Below, one piece after another: positions 45,660 to 56,867 of a stretch of DNA of 64,000 nt (its first letter is position 1; each line of letters begins with the position of its first letter). The position numbers were made by a program, and so were the translations under genes. Below the pieces are notes generated by a model. It did not search any database. It had not been told where the DNA came from and was given only the letters and a program-made list of their open reading frames with translations. This DNA comes from Tretioscincus oriximinensis. Its lineage: Eukaryota > Chordata > Lepidosauria > Squamata > Gymnophthalmidae. The DNA lies in the NCBI GenBank assembly GCA_022410635.1, contig JAJVDF010000464.1:834059-898058 (forward strand), read 5' to 3'.

Positions 45660-46398
45660 TGTGGCGTCCTCCATTTTAAAGGTTCGTATTTCTTTTATAA
45701 ACTTACCAGATATCCCAGAAGAAGGGGGGAAGAGCAGGCCTGGGGCAGGGGCGTGGCTTCCTGGTTCCCTGATTGGGAAGGGGTGTGGCTGGAGGAGTCA
45801 GCCAATGGGGCCTCGAGTAGCCGGCTGCTCAGAAGATAAAAGGGCAGCTGACCAGGGCTAGAGGCCTTTCTGTCAGGAAGACTTGTGGTGTAGCAAGTGG
45901 ACAGAGGGGTCCACTTCTGATCTGCCTCAAAGGGAGGGGGTGGGAGTGTANGGTGGCCTGAAGGAGTCAAAGCTGAGGCTTGACTTGGGGCTGGAACAAA
46001 TAAAGTGACACAGGGCCTGTCTCTTGAAGTACCTGGAAACTAATGTTGCTCTTGCTTGGTGTGTGTGCTTGAGTCAGGCTTATTTTATAAAAGGCCTAAG
46101 CTTTATTATTCTAAACTTCTTTCTATTCCTTATTTGTAAATAGTAAACTTATTTGTTTCATTTCAAACATCTCTTTCTTCTTTTATTTCTGTAACAACAA
46201 TAAATATAAGCACGCTACTGGTGGGAGCTGTGAATAAAGCCCCAACCGTGAGGTAAACTCTGAGGCCTTGTGTAGGCCTGAAGATAGTACTGTTGCTGCA
46301 AGCAGTCGTGGGTGCTGGATTGGGCAACAGGGTGGATATTGTGGCACCCCTGACTGAGGGTCATCTAGTCGTGGGGCCCTCAAGTAGGGGTCGCCACA
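45660..46398 (+). mobile_element. Solo LTR of an LTR retrotransposon or endogenous retrovirus
   Basis: 739 bases that begin TGTGGCG and end CGCCACA (7-base inverted ends with TG...CA), flanked by an identical 5-bp target duplication CTCCC (45655-45659 and 46399-46403). Inside are a TATA-like ATAAAAG at 45836 and AATAAA at 45999-46004 and again at about 46198, giving a U3-R-U5 layout in the plus direction. No gag, pol or env frame is adjacent, so it is a solo LTR left by recombination. The 5-bp duplication fits Gypsy elements or some retroviral classes. Confidence 0.8.
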
Positions 46399-46429
46399 CT
46401 CCCCTCCTTATGAAATCCGGCTGAAACAT

Positions 46430-46908
46430 CTGGGACTCTCTTCAGCCTTGAAAGACGGCGTTTAAGAGGTGATCTGATTGAAGTGTATAAAATCATGCAT
46501 GGGATGGATAATATTTTCTCTATTACATAACACTAGGACTGGGGGCACGTCTTGAAACTGATGGGCAGAAGAGCAAGGACAAAGGAAAGTATTTTTTCAC
46601 CCAGAGGGTCATCGGCATGTAGAATTTACTCCCAAAAGAGGTGGTGGTAGGTAGCAGACAGGTTCATGGACACTAAGGGTATAAATAGCTCCTAGGATGG
46701 ATCCCTTGATGCTGCCTCTGACGATGGTGCAACAGGCAGGATTCCTGAAATGCCACTTGCAGTGAGTAGAGAACCGGTGAGGGTTTTGCTGCCTTCCACA
46801 TGAGGTGCCCAGGGGCAGTTGATGGCCCACTGTATGAAAAGGAATGCTTGACNAGGTGGGCTTGAGCCCGATTCGGCAGAGCTCCTCTTACGTTCTTATA
46901 TTTATAAA
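46430..46908 (+). mobile_element. CR1-clade LINE 3' end (family C)
   Basis: GATCTGATTGAAGTGTATAA, then ATCATGCATGGGATGGATAA and the 3' untranslated sequence, ending CTCTTACGTTCTTATATTT. Internal deletion near 46655 relative to the 40660 copy. Confidence 0.75.
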
Positions 46909-49900
46909 CACTTAGATAGGGCAGAAGGTTGGGAACCACTGATCCATAGTGTCTTTCTTAACCCTCCATATGTATCCAAGACTCCCGAATTAACTTTTTC
47001 ACAGATCTGCAGACGACAAACCCAACTTTTTGGTCCACCTCTTTCAGGAAAGAACTGGAACCTATAAGCTACTTAGACTTTTTTATTGTTAAGCTCTGTG
47101 CAAGATGCTTGCATTTCAACAACATTATTTTCCATTTACGCAGTAGCCCTTTNGCCCCAAAGGTAACCTGTACAAGGCAACATGAAGGCTACAGCTTGTT
47201 CAAAGACTTGGAAGATTGGATGCTGCATTTTCGCCACCATTTCCCACAACGATCGTCGCTATGAGGCCGGCCGAGAGTGTGGGGAAGCCGAAAGCCGGAA
47301 GGTGAACTTTGCATGAAATCACAGCTGCCCCTAAAGAGAGAACCATTGCTCACACTGAAGGATACCAAGATGATTCACAGCATTTATCAAGTGTTTTTCC
47401 AAAGGGCAGAAAGCACTTCATGTACAATATCCCAGCATGCCTTACAACAGCCTTGTAGCTCAGTGCTGTCATTTCCATTATTGGAGAGGAGGGAAGGACC
47501 ATGAGACACAGCAGATACTTACAGATCAACAGAGAACTGACCTGGTGGGGTCCAGCTCACAGATCAACCTCACACACAATCCTTGAGGAAGAACAGAAAT
47601 CCCAGAAGGGGGGACAGGCCTTAGTACAAACAAATAGGTTCTCTTGACANTTGTGGGATTAATCTTCTTCACCCAGAACTCTTCTCCTTGCAATCTTCGT
47701 TGCTGCCCAATTGTCCCATTAAGACAACTCAGGAGTAAACCAAAGGAACCCAAACTCTCAGCACAAATAGCACATTAATCTTCTTCAATCTAGGAGCGCT
47801 TCAGGTTATACAACATATGCAATAACTGAGTGATTGCAAAAAAAGGAAAGGCTGGCCAGCAGCCTGGCAAACCTCTGGCTTGGTGGGAAGGAAGGAGCGG
47901 AAAGGAATACCCAAGAAAGAGTTACGTGGCGTAACTCCTAGGCCTGGGTCCCCAATGTCAGCTAGTCAAGTGGACACACTGTCAAAACGCAGCACCCGTG
48001 TGCAGCAGGGGAGGCGCCAGCAGAGATGTCCTGGATGAGGCTCCTACCTAGGACCAGTATGCAAACCTCCAAAGGAGCCCCGTGGCAGCTGTGCATGGGC
48101 TTCCTTCCTGACCAGCCAATCAGCAAAGGGGCTGAGAACAGGAAGTCTGAGAACAGGAAGTCTGGAAAACACCTGAGGCCCAAGCGGCTTCCATGGAACC
48201 TCATTTTCCCAACACTCTGCTGACTGCATCCTTCCCAGCTCAGCCTACTAGGTTCTGTCTCTAAGCCTGAAGTCCCCTCTTTCCCTTGGGGACTCCAGGG
48301 GGAAAGCCGTCCACTGGGGTCCCTTCCATTGTCCGACCTGTTCTCACAACCAGTCAATGAACTTTGCCATAGAAATTCAGGGCAAACAATTCTCCTTCCA
48401 GTTTGTCAAGGGAAGGAATGGGACAGGCAGGCGTTTCTCCCCAAAATCTGCCATTGCTGCCCTTCAACCAGAAAGGACGCCCATCAGTCACACCTGCAGA
48501 CCACAGGCTCCTTGCTTTCACAGCCAAACTCAGCTTCAGGATGTACTTGGAGCTGCACTTTGGGTTATGGTGGGCAAACAATACATGGGAGCCACGAGTT
48601 TTAGCTCACTAAGCCTTGCCAGCAAGCTAAGGTAATTTGGTCCCTCTTCAGAACAGCTGGGACCTTCCACAGAGCCTGGCCACATACCATGAATTTGAAA
48701 GGTACTCAATACGTTTCAAATGTAGACCAGGTTCTGCCTGGAACAGGGAGCTCAAACTTCTACCGGAGCCGCAGCTGATACCTGATGATTATCAGCGACA
48801 TAAGAGCTGAGGCAAAACGGTGGGGCGTGGAGGGGGGGGAAATCACTGATACTGGGGGTGAGAGATGTAATTTAGCCCCATAGCCTTCCCCCACANATGC
48901 CCCCTTTGTGCCTCCACCCAGGCTCTTGTAACAGCTTTCAAGCCTGCTGCTTCCAATGATATGCTCCGTCCACCCCTACCCAGCTGCCCCCCGATATACA
49001 GCAACCCCCCATCTGTTATCCTGCCACCAGGGGGATCCAGCAGGGGGCGCTGTTGGCAGTGGTAGAAGTGTGAGCTCCCCATTCCAGACAGAACCCAAAT
49101 CAAGCTGAGGTCCAGATCAACGGTGTGCGACCAGGGGCCCAGAGTAACCCAACACTCCAGCTGCCATTTGTTCTCCTGCCAATATTAAAACACATCGTGC
49201 CCAAGGAAAGTGGCGAAGACCCATGTAAAGTGCTTCAAGGGGCACAAATACTGACCACGCTGTCTTTGTTCTCGTGCCCCAGGAGAAGTGCTGCAACAAT
49301 CCTTGCGTTGGGTCGACTGTCCTTGTGTCTCGGGAGCCTCATCCCGGGGGGGGGGGGGGGGTGTCAGTCTGTGAGAGCTCAGAACCTGCCTAGCAACTCA
49401 CTGGGCCCCAACCCCAAGGGCAATCAAAGCAGCAGCTGGAATTCTTCAAAGGAAGAGGTTCATTCCCAGCTGCCTTCCTGGGAAACCTGGGACCCCCACT
49501 AGCCCATGGGTGGTTCTTGTTTGCTTTTACATTATTACAGGATACCATCGGTCCCTCTTTTCTTTCCTCCAGCAGCCTAATTTATGCACTGAAAGAATTA
49601 AAAAAACAAAAAATCCCCAAAGGCAGAACTGGGAAAAGACTGTAGGAAGTTTTTTCTTCTGGATCAGAACCCAGTTACTGTTCTGGAACTTATTAGAAGA
49701 CTTTGAGCTACAAAAACCAGGCGCAACACGGAGATGGCAATGACAGCCTTATCCTCCCGGATCAAAGTCTTTCAAGATCACCCAGGCTCTCAAATACGAC
49801 TGGCCACCACACAAGAAGCCCTTAAAATCCAGTTTTTCTTTTTCCTGGAGTTCCAGAACGCTCGCATTCTTAGAAACGGAGGCCTTCTGGGAGCATGTAG

Positions 49901-50706
49901 ATAAAACCACCAGCCAAGGACAAATACAGAACATCAGATACGGTTATGAGCACCATCAGGGTCTGGAAGGTGCTGCTGCAGCATCTAAAGATGAGTCGAC
50001 GTGGGATCCTTTGGGAGTTACTGATCTCCGGTTCCCATCGGCTCCAACGAGCACGACTACTGGTCGGTACTACGAGGGTTGAAGTTCAAAAGTCTGTGGC
50101 ACCCACCACACTGGATCCACAATGTGGTGGTAATCGGGAAGCCCTTTCAGATCTGTCCTGCAAAAGCCAAGAGCTTTGGTCCAAGAGAAATCCGGAATGA
50201 AAACGAGGGATTCATTTTCCTCGGCTTCGCAGCTTGGATNCTACCAGGGTCTGGGTTTGAAGATGACGGTTCCTCTGTTATTCCCCCCCTGAACACCAAT
50301 GTCACCTGCCGAAGGAGAGAGAAAGAAATCTCTGTCAGCCATAGAGTAGAGAAATGGATTTCCCCACAGACACAGGGCTGGAAACATTCTCCTAATACTC
50401 CTGCAAGCTTCTACATGCCCAGAAGAACATCTGCTCTGCATTCCTTACGAGCAAGGGGAAAAAAGGCGCAGAATTCTCAAACAANAGGATCTGTTTCATT
50501 AATCTGCCTGATACTAACTTTTAAATATTATTCAAAGTTCAAGGGGACTAGTATTGAAGGTGAGAGAGCATGAGATGGGAAAGGTGGCTCTTGAACAAAA
50601 GAAAAATATTCCAAAAACAGGAGGGTTTTTTTGTTTGGAAAATAAAATAATTCTCTAGAACCGTGCAGAGTTTGTTCTAGCCAGCAAACCATTATATTAT
50701 GGGGGT
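46909..50706. other. No gene recognised
   Basis: Intergenic, moderately GC-rich near 47.9-48.4 kb and 48.8-49.4 kb. Holds a 15-bp tandem duplication at 48133-48162 (TGAGAACAGGAAGTC twice) and a run of 16 G at 49346-49361. Many short overlapping open frames, none recognisable. It would include GRAMD2A downstream sequence. Confidence 0.5.
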
Positions 50707-50915
50707 AGAACGATGAACATAGGAGGAGCCCTGATGGATTAGACTACAATCCATGGCATCTCACCCAGGGGCCCACAAACTGCCTCTGGCCGTGTGATGA
50801 AGCAGAAGGAGAAAGCAAAATCTTCCCCTGTTTTCAGTTCCTATAATTGGCCTTTAGAGATGTCCTGCTTGTCTCTCCAACCTGAAGGCAGCATCTGGGC
50901 ATCCAGTCTAAAATG
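50707..50915 (-). mobile_element. Decayed CR1-like LINE 3' end
   Basis: Plus strand ATGAACATAGGAGGAGCCCT at the terminus, then GGCCCACAAACTGCCTCTGG and GTCTCTCCAACCTGAAGGCA. Resembles 7905-8110. Confidence 0.6.
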
Positions 50916-51121
50916 TGAGTATGAATTTGGATGCAGTTACAAGCTAAGACTTGGGCCGCTGAAGTCGCTGTCCAACGCCTACTTAAAATAAAAGACTGCA
51001 AGAGCCCTGATAAAGTTCCCCCGGGAGCCACAGTTCTTAGTTAACTCAGCCTGGGCCCACGGTGGGGTAGGAAACACAATCGCCATCCTAACAGGGTCTA
51101 TTGGGAAGCAAACAATATTTG

Positions 51122-51289
51122 CAGGTGAAAAATCGTTGTAACGAAAGCCAAAGGGTCGGTGAATTTGTTCTGTGGCACCGAAACCCATTGCAACCAACAT
51201 TATTCTTAAATTCTGCTGGGATGTTCAAATTTGTTTGTTATACCATGATTTTTGTTACATTGGGGCTCTTTATAATGGGGTTCCACCTG
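51122..51289. mobile_element. Mariner/Tigger-like MITE, 168 bp
   Basis: The ends CAGGTGAAAAATCG and (inverted) CAGGTGGAACCCC are inverted repeats. The interior has GTTGTAACGAA at one side and TTTGTTATA at the other. The right end is followed by TA; the left is preceded by TG, probably a mutated TA. A partial relative is at 31415-31498. Confidence 0.5.
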
Positions 51290-51369
51290 TACGCCTAAAA
51301 AATATCTACCTCCAAGAGTTAGAGGACTACAGATTTCCATTTATGATACGAACCTACGTTTCTAAGAGT

Positions 51370-51945
51370 ACAGAACATAAGAAGGCCCCTGTTGAATGGG
51401 GTTACACCCACCCACCCAGCCTTCTGCCTCNCACAGCAGCCCACCAATGACACCTGGGCAGCCTCAAGCAGAAGGCGGGAAAACCTTCCCTTGTTCAGAA
51501 CCCCCTGCAAATAGTATTTCAGAAAAACTGCCCATTGCTCCATCCCAGAGGTAATATCCAGGCATCCCTCCTTGGCTTCCATAAACTTCTCTAGTCCTAT
51601 CTTAAAACTATCCAAGCTGCTACCGTGTTTCCCCGAAAATAAGGCAGGGTGGCATATTGATTTTTGTTCCAAAAGATGCGTCAGGACTTATTTTCAGGGA
51701 TGTCGTATTTTCCCATGAACATCAAAATCTTTANTTTTATTTCCTTCCTTCCTTCTTTTCTCTATTCTTCACTTACTCAACATTATTTAAATCAACTTTA
51801 TTATGAGCTGTACACTAGGGCTTATTTTTGGAGTGGGCCTTATATTTCTAGCATCCTGAAAAATGCTGAAAAATTCGGCTAGGTACCACCACCCTTCTGG
51901 AAGTCAGTTGCATAGACCAATGACCCTCGGGGTGAAAGAAACAGG
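51370..51945 (-). mobile_element. CR1-clade LINE 3' end, split by a nested MITE
   Basis: The first part (51370-51622) has CAGAACATAAGAAGGCCCCT and AAGCTGCTA. It resumes at 51886 with CCACCACCCTTCTGGAAG. Joined, these read as the GCTACCACCACC word found in the uninterrupted copies. Minus strand. Confidence 0.75.
51623..51883. mobile_element. MITE inserted in CR1 at a TA site
   Basis: Begins CCGTGTTTCCCCGAAAATAA and contains GGGCTTATTTTTGGAGTGGG and AGCATCCTGAAAAATGCTGA, words of a widespread vertebrate miniature element. TA lies on both sides (51621-51622 and 51884-51885), consistent with mariner-type insertion. The right inverted terminus is mostly deleted. Confidence 0.65.
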
Positions 51946-52012
51946 CTTGTGATGACCACTACGAGCGGAGAATGGCCTGTAAGGCGACCCCACCGTGGCT
52001 TCTGAGGCAAGG

Positions 52013-52124
52013 TCACCTGCGGGGGACGCGGGAGAGATAATCCCGGTTCAAAGAGCAGAGCTGCTGTTCCAGGCGGAAGATGCGGAAGGCCAGGTAGGAG
52101 GACGACACGACCAGCAGGCAAATC
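52013..52124 (-). CDS. GRAMD2A: GRAMD2A last coding exon (membrane anchor and C-terminus)
   Basis: Minus-strand exon beginning after CCCCTTCTTAG at 52125 and ending with TGA at 52013-52015. It completes a split Leu codon and encodes ICLLVVSSSYLAFRIFRLEQ and then QLCSLNRDYLSRVPRR. Human GRAMD2A ends in a closely similar segment around SSSYLAFRISRLEQQLCSL. With the previous exon it forms the single C-terminal transmembrane helix that holds the protein in the endoplasmic reticulum, where its GRAM domain contacts plasma-membrane phosphoinositides at ER-plasma membrane junctions. The intron to the previous exon is only 90 bases (52125-52214). No polyadenylation signal was confidently found downstream. 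Confidence 0.92.
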
Positions 52125-52214
52125 CTAAGAAGGGGCACAAGTCACAAGTCACGTTTTTTTGATCCCAACCCACAAAGCCGTTGGAAGACGGGAAACAGAA
52201 CCTGCAAGACTTAC

Positions 52215-52314
52215 AACACGACAAATATTTTCAGCAGCTGATAATCCGATGGTCTCAGCTCTGCCTTGCCGTGCTGCTCGACCTCGAGCTCTTCTTCTGT
52301 GTTTATTGCACTTT
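52215..52314 (-). CDS. GRAMD2A: GRAMD2A penultimate coding exon
   Basis: A 100-base exon between the acceptor TTGTTTTTCTAG (ending 52315) and the donor GTAAGT (52214-52209). Two bases complete a Glu codon, then SAINTEEELEVEQHGKAELR and PSDYQLLKIFVV follow, ending with two bases of the next Leu. Human GRAMD2A has the corresponding acidic stretch EEDELEEEP before DYRLLKVFFVL. The acidic linker and the start of the transmembrane helix (LLKIFVV) are both visible. Incoming phase (one base from 54341) and outgoing phase (one base from 52124) fit exactly. Confidence 0.92.
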
Positions 52315-52461
52315 CTAGAAAAACAACAGCAGAAGGGAATGAAGATTTAGAAACTATCATATGGGCTCATAATCCCCATAAGAGTGTAATAGTATATAGG
52401 AGGAGCCCTGATGAATGNGCAGAGAAGGAATGGATCGTTTGAGATGTTTTGTTAATGTGAA

Positions 52462-52735
52462 ACGAGGCCCGAATAGCTCGGTCGCTAAGGAGACGGTCTT
52501 CTACCTGGCAGGTGGGGTTTCGAGACCCTGTGTCGGTCGTGGGGAGGGCTGAGCGCCTTCCACTAGCCTGCAGCTCTAGCCAACTCAGCTATTCGAAAGA
52601 GATGCAAATTTGTAATCTGCATTTCAATTAGATAAATGAGTACCATTGAGTAAGCCTTCGGGTGAAAATTAACCCTGTAAGCCGCTCTGGAAAAAAGCCA
52701 GCTATAAAAACTCGATTCTTCTTCTTCTGTTACCC
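52462..52735 (+). mobile_element. tRNA-derived SINE (family A) in a GRAMD2A intron
   Basis: Well-preserved head AATAGCTCGGTCGCTAAGGA (A box), GGTTTCGAGACCC (B box), CAACTCAGCTATTCGAAAGA, and the tail TATAAAAACTCGATTCTTCT. Antisense to the gene. A short AATA microsatellite (52780-52808) follows. Confidence 0.85.
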
Positions 52736-53059
52736 ACCTTGGAACCTATGGCGAAGGACGGGTACAAATTGCTAAATAATAATAATAAATAAATAAATAA
52801 ATAAATAACCCACACCCTTAGTAAACTTCTTTAGCCATAATAGCAATTAAAGACTGGGTTTTAACCCCTGCTAGACCCCATCGTGGGGAGCGGGTGTGGG
52901 GTAGTAGTAGGAGCCACGGTTGGATATGGCAGAACGAGTCATGGGTATGCACATCAATAGAACCTTTGCCCAGCCACCTTCCTGTCAGCAGAAGATGCGT
53001 TTCCGTGAACAAGCTTGAGTGCAGATTGGTAAAAGAGGCATCGTCCCTCCCAGGACTAG

Positions 53060-53430
53060 CTGCAGTGCAGATTGAGGGCTGCAGCCCACAGCGCAGGGCC
53101 CTGCACAGGCTGGGCAGAAGAAGCTGCCTGCTGCACAGACTACACTTCCCAGCAGGCTTCACTGCCAGCACAACAACAGCTCCGTTTAACTCTCCTCTCA
53201 TTTTTGGCTTCTGCTGTTAACTACTGCCAGCTCCGTGAAGCTGCTGGGCATCCAAACTTTTATAATAAACCCTTGTCGTTGCGGAAAAAAAAACCAGCAT
53301 AGAAAAGCAGGCAGAAATACAACTAAGAACCATAAAAGCAGAAATAGAAATTCTGCCTGAAGATGAGAAACCGGAAGCTGGCTCTCTTTTTATTGTTGAC
53401 AACCAGTACCCCGTCTATGGGGTGGCTGCA
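53060..53430 (+). repeat. Dispersed repeat family F
   Basis: Shares TACACTTCCCAGCAGGCTTC, ATCCAAACTTTTATAATAAA, AAAGCAGGCAGAAATACAAC and TTGACAACCAGTACCCCGTC with 28560-28895. Lies in the GRAMD2A intron. Confidence 0.6.
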
Positions 53431-54041
53431 ATTAGACATGCGTTAGGCACGTTCAGCGGAATACAAAGGATACAGAAAGGAAAGGAAAAACTTTAATGCT
53501 TTATAAAGCAGCAACTCTGCTGCCCTCTGCTGCTGGCAAAAGGCACTGCAGCCCCAGAGAACATAGTCAAAACCACCTGGAAATAAACCTATTGGCCGTG
53601 GCTGCAATTCTCTCTCCCAGAAACAGCCTTCCGGGAAGTCTTTTCACCAAAGCCACCCAGCCTGTTCTCCTCCTACAGCTGCAACCAAAAACTATTCGTT
53701 CAGCTGTTCCCTAATTTGACAGGGAAGCTTAACGGTTAGAATAACGGCGATTCATTAAAAAAAAATCAATTTGCATCCGTTGGTTTACTGCTGGATGACC
53801 TGCTTCTCAGAGACGGGACGGGACGGCCAGCATGAGCCCCCCAGACCTGGAGGAAAGCTGGGGACCGTCTGTGCGCATGAGGAACGACGGCGTTTTCGGG
53901 GCCGATGATCCAGATGGGCAGTCACATGACTGAAGTTCCTGGAGCAGCTAAGCAGCCTGGGCTGCTTCTGGCACAGCTGTTAATCGGCTTTCAGCAGAGG
54001 ACGCCAGGCTGCCTCAGAGCCCTAAGATGGGCTCTGACAAA

Positions 54042-54305
54042 GAAGAGGAATTGGGTTTTTATAGCCCGCTTTCCTCAACCGAAAAGCTTACTTGCAAGCT
54101 CATTTTCCACCCGAAGGCTTACATTCTATCATCCCCACCATGCTGTGTTGCTCCCCGTTTATCTAATCGCAATTTCTTGCTTTCGGATAGCTGGGTTGGC
54201 TATAGCTGAGGCCAGTAGAAGGCGCTCTCCCCTCTCCCACAGTCAGCACAGAGCTTTGAACACTGCTGAACACCAGGGCTCTTAACCGCTCTACCCCTGT
54301 GCCTC
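54042..54305 (-). mobile_element. tRNA-derived SINE (family A) in a GRAMD2A intron
   Basis: Minus-strand copy ending (plus strand) GAAGAGGAATTGGGTTTTTA at its tail, with CAACCCAGCTATCCGAAAGC in the complement near 54190 and a head near 54285. It stops about 36 bases from the GRAMD2A donor at 54340. Confidence 0.75.
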
Positions 54306-54340
54306 GTTTGGGCCGGAGTATGGCCATCCTCTGCCCATAC

Positions 54341-54497
54341 CTGAAACCAAAGGCTCTTCAGAGTTACAGGAACTCTCTTTCGTGCTGAGGCTGCTGATGG
54401 ATGCCCGGTGGATGCACTGGAATCCAGCATCAGGGAGGGCCAAGGACAGGGAGGCCGAAGACCCTTTCCTCCACTTCACTTCTGGCACAATCACCTC
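54341..54497 (-). CDS. GRAMD2A: GRAMD2A internal coding exon
   Basis: A 157-base exon between the acceptor CTCTTCCCCCAG (ending 54498) and the donor GTATGG (54340-54335). Phase 0 at entry; one base remains at exit. It encodes EVIVPEVKWRKGSSASLSLA, then LPDAGFQCIHRASISSLSTK and ESSCNSEEPLVS. The human protein has EVLIPEMKWRK followed by a Ser-rich SLSLPD segment, so the homology is clear. This is the low-complexity linker between the GRAM domain and the membrane anchor. The next exon joins in phase. The human protein has about 35 to 40 more residues at this junction that I do not find here, so either a further exon was missed or the linker is shorter. Confidence 0.9.
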
Positions 54498-54516
54498 CTG
54501 GGGGAAGAGAGGCAGG

Positions 54517-55060
54517 ATATTTATTCATTTATACCCGAAGGCCCCAGGTGGCCAATAATTAAAACAATAGGCCAAAATTAGCACAATAAAACAATATCAA
54601 AACAGTGTCTGAATGTGGGAAGAGAAATAGCATCTCTTCAGCCAAAGGCCTGGTGAGAGAGAGACGTCTTAAAAGATCTTCTGAAAGACTACAATGATGA
54701 TGACTGAAGCACCTCGAGGGGGAGACTATTCCAGAGCCTGGGGGAAACCACCCAGAAGGCCCTACCCAGGGTTCCCCCTCCCATGGCTGTTGAGAGGCGG
54801 TGGTACAACCAACAGGCCCTCCCTGCAGATCTTACGGTTTGGGAGAAAGCGTTCTTTCAGATATTTGGGGCCCCAGTTGTCTATTTTATTTATTTATATT
54901 TAGACCCCGCCCCATACCCAAAGGTCTCAGGGCGGCGGACAGTAAAATATCAACCAAAACTTAACGAATTAAAAACAGTATAAAAACAATACCTAAAAGC
55001 GGGGACAGAAATGAACCTTCTCTTCAGCCAAAGGCCAGGTGAAAGAGGTGCTTCACCTGG
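54517..55060. repeat. Two adjacent family E repeats
   Basis: The first (54517-54780) starts with TTATTCATTTATACCCGAAG and contains CAGCCAAAGGCCTGGTGAGA. The second (54880-55060) starts with a TTTATTTATTTA run, then CCCCATACCCAAAGGTCTCA and GGGCGGCGGACAGTAAAATA. Same family as 24750-24975. In a GRAMD2A intron. Confidence 0.6.
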
Positions 55061-55512
55061 GCCACATAAGTTAAAAGTTAGCATCTTTATTGGGATGAGT
55101 AGTGGATGGGCAGCCAGGGCAGCTCTTTCAAGACTGGCATGATGTGTGTCCGGTCAGCAGTCCAGCAGCTATATTCTGCACCAGCAGAATTCTGCATGAA
55201 GCTATGAAGGTTCAGAAAAACACAGCAGTCCTTTACAGGACGACACGTGTGGTGCGAAAGGTTCCCCTAAGGCCTGCAAAGCACAAAAACCCCATATCCA
55301 GGCAACGAGCACCATCACCTCTTAGGACACGGGTGGGGAACCAAAGGCCTGGGGCCTAAATCCAGGCTGCAGAACCATTTTGTCTGTCTTGCAGCCTGCA
55401 CCTGGCAGGCTTCCTGTGGAACCCTAACCCTTCCCTGGCTAAATTATGGTTCTTTACTTTGTTAAAACATAAAGTGAATTACAAAAACAGGAGAGAGGGG
55501 GGAGGGCAAGAG

Positions 55513-55586
55513 AGGGAGGGGGCAAGGGGCCCGGAGGGAGGGGGCAAGGGGCCCGGAGGGAGGGGGCAAGGGACCCGGAGGGAGGG
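55513..55586 (+). repeat. 22-bp G-rich minisatellite
   Basis: About 3.4 copies of a unit starting AGGGAGGGGGCAAGGGG at 55513, 55535, 55557 and 55579. Repeated G runs on the plus strand could form G-quadruplex structures. It is on the non-template strand relative to rightward transcription and the template strand for GRAMD2A. Confidence 0.8.
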
Positions 55587-55599
55587 TGAGCAAGGCACG

Positions 55600-56867
55600 A
55601 GCTGGGTGAGGCAGAGGTGTGGCCTGGGTTGGGAAGGGGGTGTAGCCTCCAAGTAATGTTACAATTATCCAAATGGCCCCTGGTATAAAAGAAGATTCCC
55701 CATCCCTCTCTTAGGAAAATGCATAAAGCCAGCAGAATAGCTGAAGGAGGTTTCATTTCCCATAGCACTGGGGTTGCTTTAAGCCTGGATTTTTCATTCA
55801 GTCCCTAGAATCTGAATGCTGTGGAGCTGATTATTACAGAAGCAGTCTGGGAAAACATAGACATTCACCCCAGAATTATCAGCAAGAACCCTGTAACCAA
55901 GAAGGTACTTTAAAAAAAACAAAAAACATTTATTCTGAATACTTCCGGAAATAAACAAGTTAAAGAATCTCCCTAGTCATGTTCTTCAAAGTAGTGGAAG
56001 TATAGAGGGAATCAGCCAAAGGGAGGAAGAACTGGCTTGGTGACCCCTTCTGTCCACCNCAGCCGTGTCCCCTCTGGCCAGCTGCTGCCCTCATTTCTCT
56101 TTCCAAAAATGTCCCACTTCTGAGTGTCAGAGGAAATGTATTTCAAACATCCTAGTTGAGAAGCAGTTGAAAAGATCACTTGGAAAACCATTCCTATCAC
56201 AGTAATTAATCNGCTGGATAGACGGGCAGACTAACCTGGTATAGAGCAGTTTCCTATGGGGAGGGGGCAAGAGAGAAAGAAGAAGAAAAGGAAGTATGTT
56301 AGGCAAGATTGCATTGGCCAACCAACAGCCAACTACTGCAAATCATGAGTTAAGAGAAGCTGCAGCTTTGCTTTCGCATGGATTGAATGGTACGCCGGTT
56401 TCTGGAAATGGATGATGAGGGAGATGGTTTGTACAGGGCTGCCGATGTGCATGGAAGCTTCAGTTAGTGACTCTAGGTCAGCCCACGGGCATTGCCAAGC
56501 CAATGTTGAAAACAGGAGGGAAGGAAACAAAGAACCTGCATCCAATCCCTCATTTCTCATCAGTTGTTTAGATTCCACCTTGATGTCCAACAGCTTAAGG
56601 TGACAGAGCCACTGCATGACGCCATCTTGAAGACATGGCCACTAACCTGGGCTTATTACACAAAAACGGACAGGAATTTTGCAGCTTTAATGCATGTGGG
56701 AAAAGGAATTTTCACCAGATGTAGCTTGTAAAGCCTACAGAATCTGGTGGGAAAACATCACTTTTCTACACCCATTTAAGGTAACCCTACACTGAAAATA
56801 AGATATATGTGGAACTCCAGATTTTGTTCTGCTTGTCATCCCTAACCACAGACCACATTGGCTTTAT
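55600..56867. other. GRAMD2A intron, no feature recognised
   Basis: Noncoding sequence between GRAMD2A exons. Short open frames on both strands only. Confidence 0.5.

Noticed and set aside
47500..48400. Possible second LTR
   Set aside because: Composition and open frames suggested an LTR, but no TG...CA ends, TATA or target duplication could be matched.
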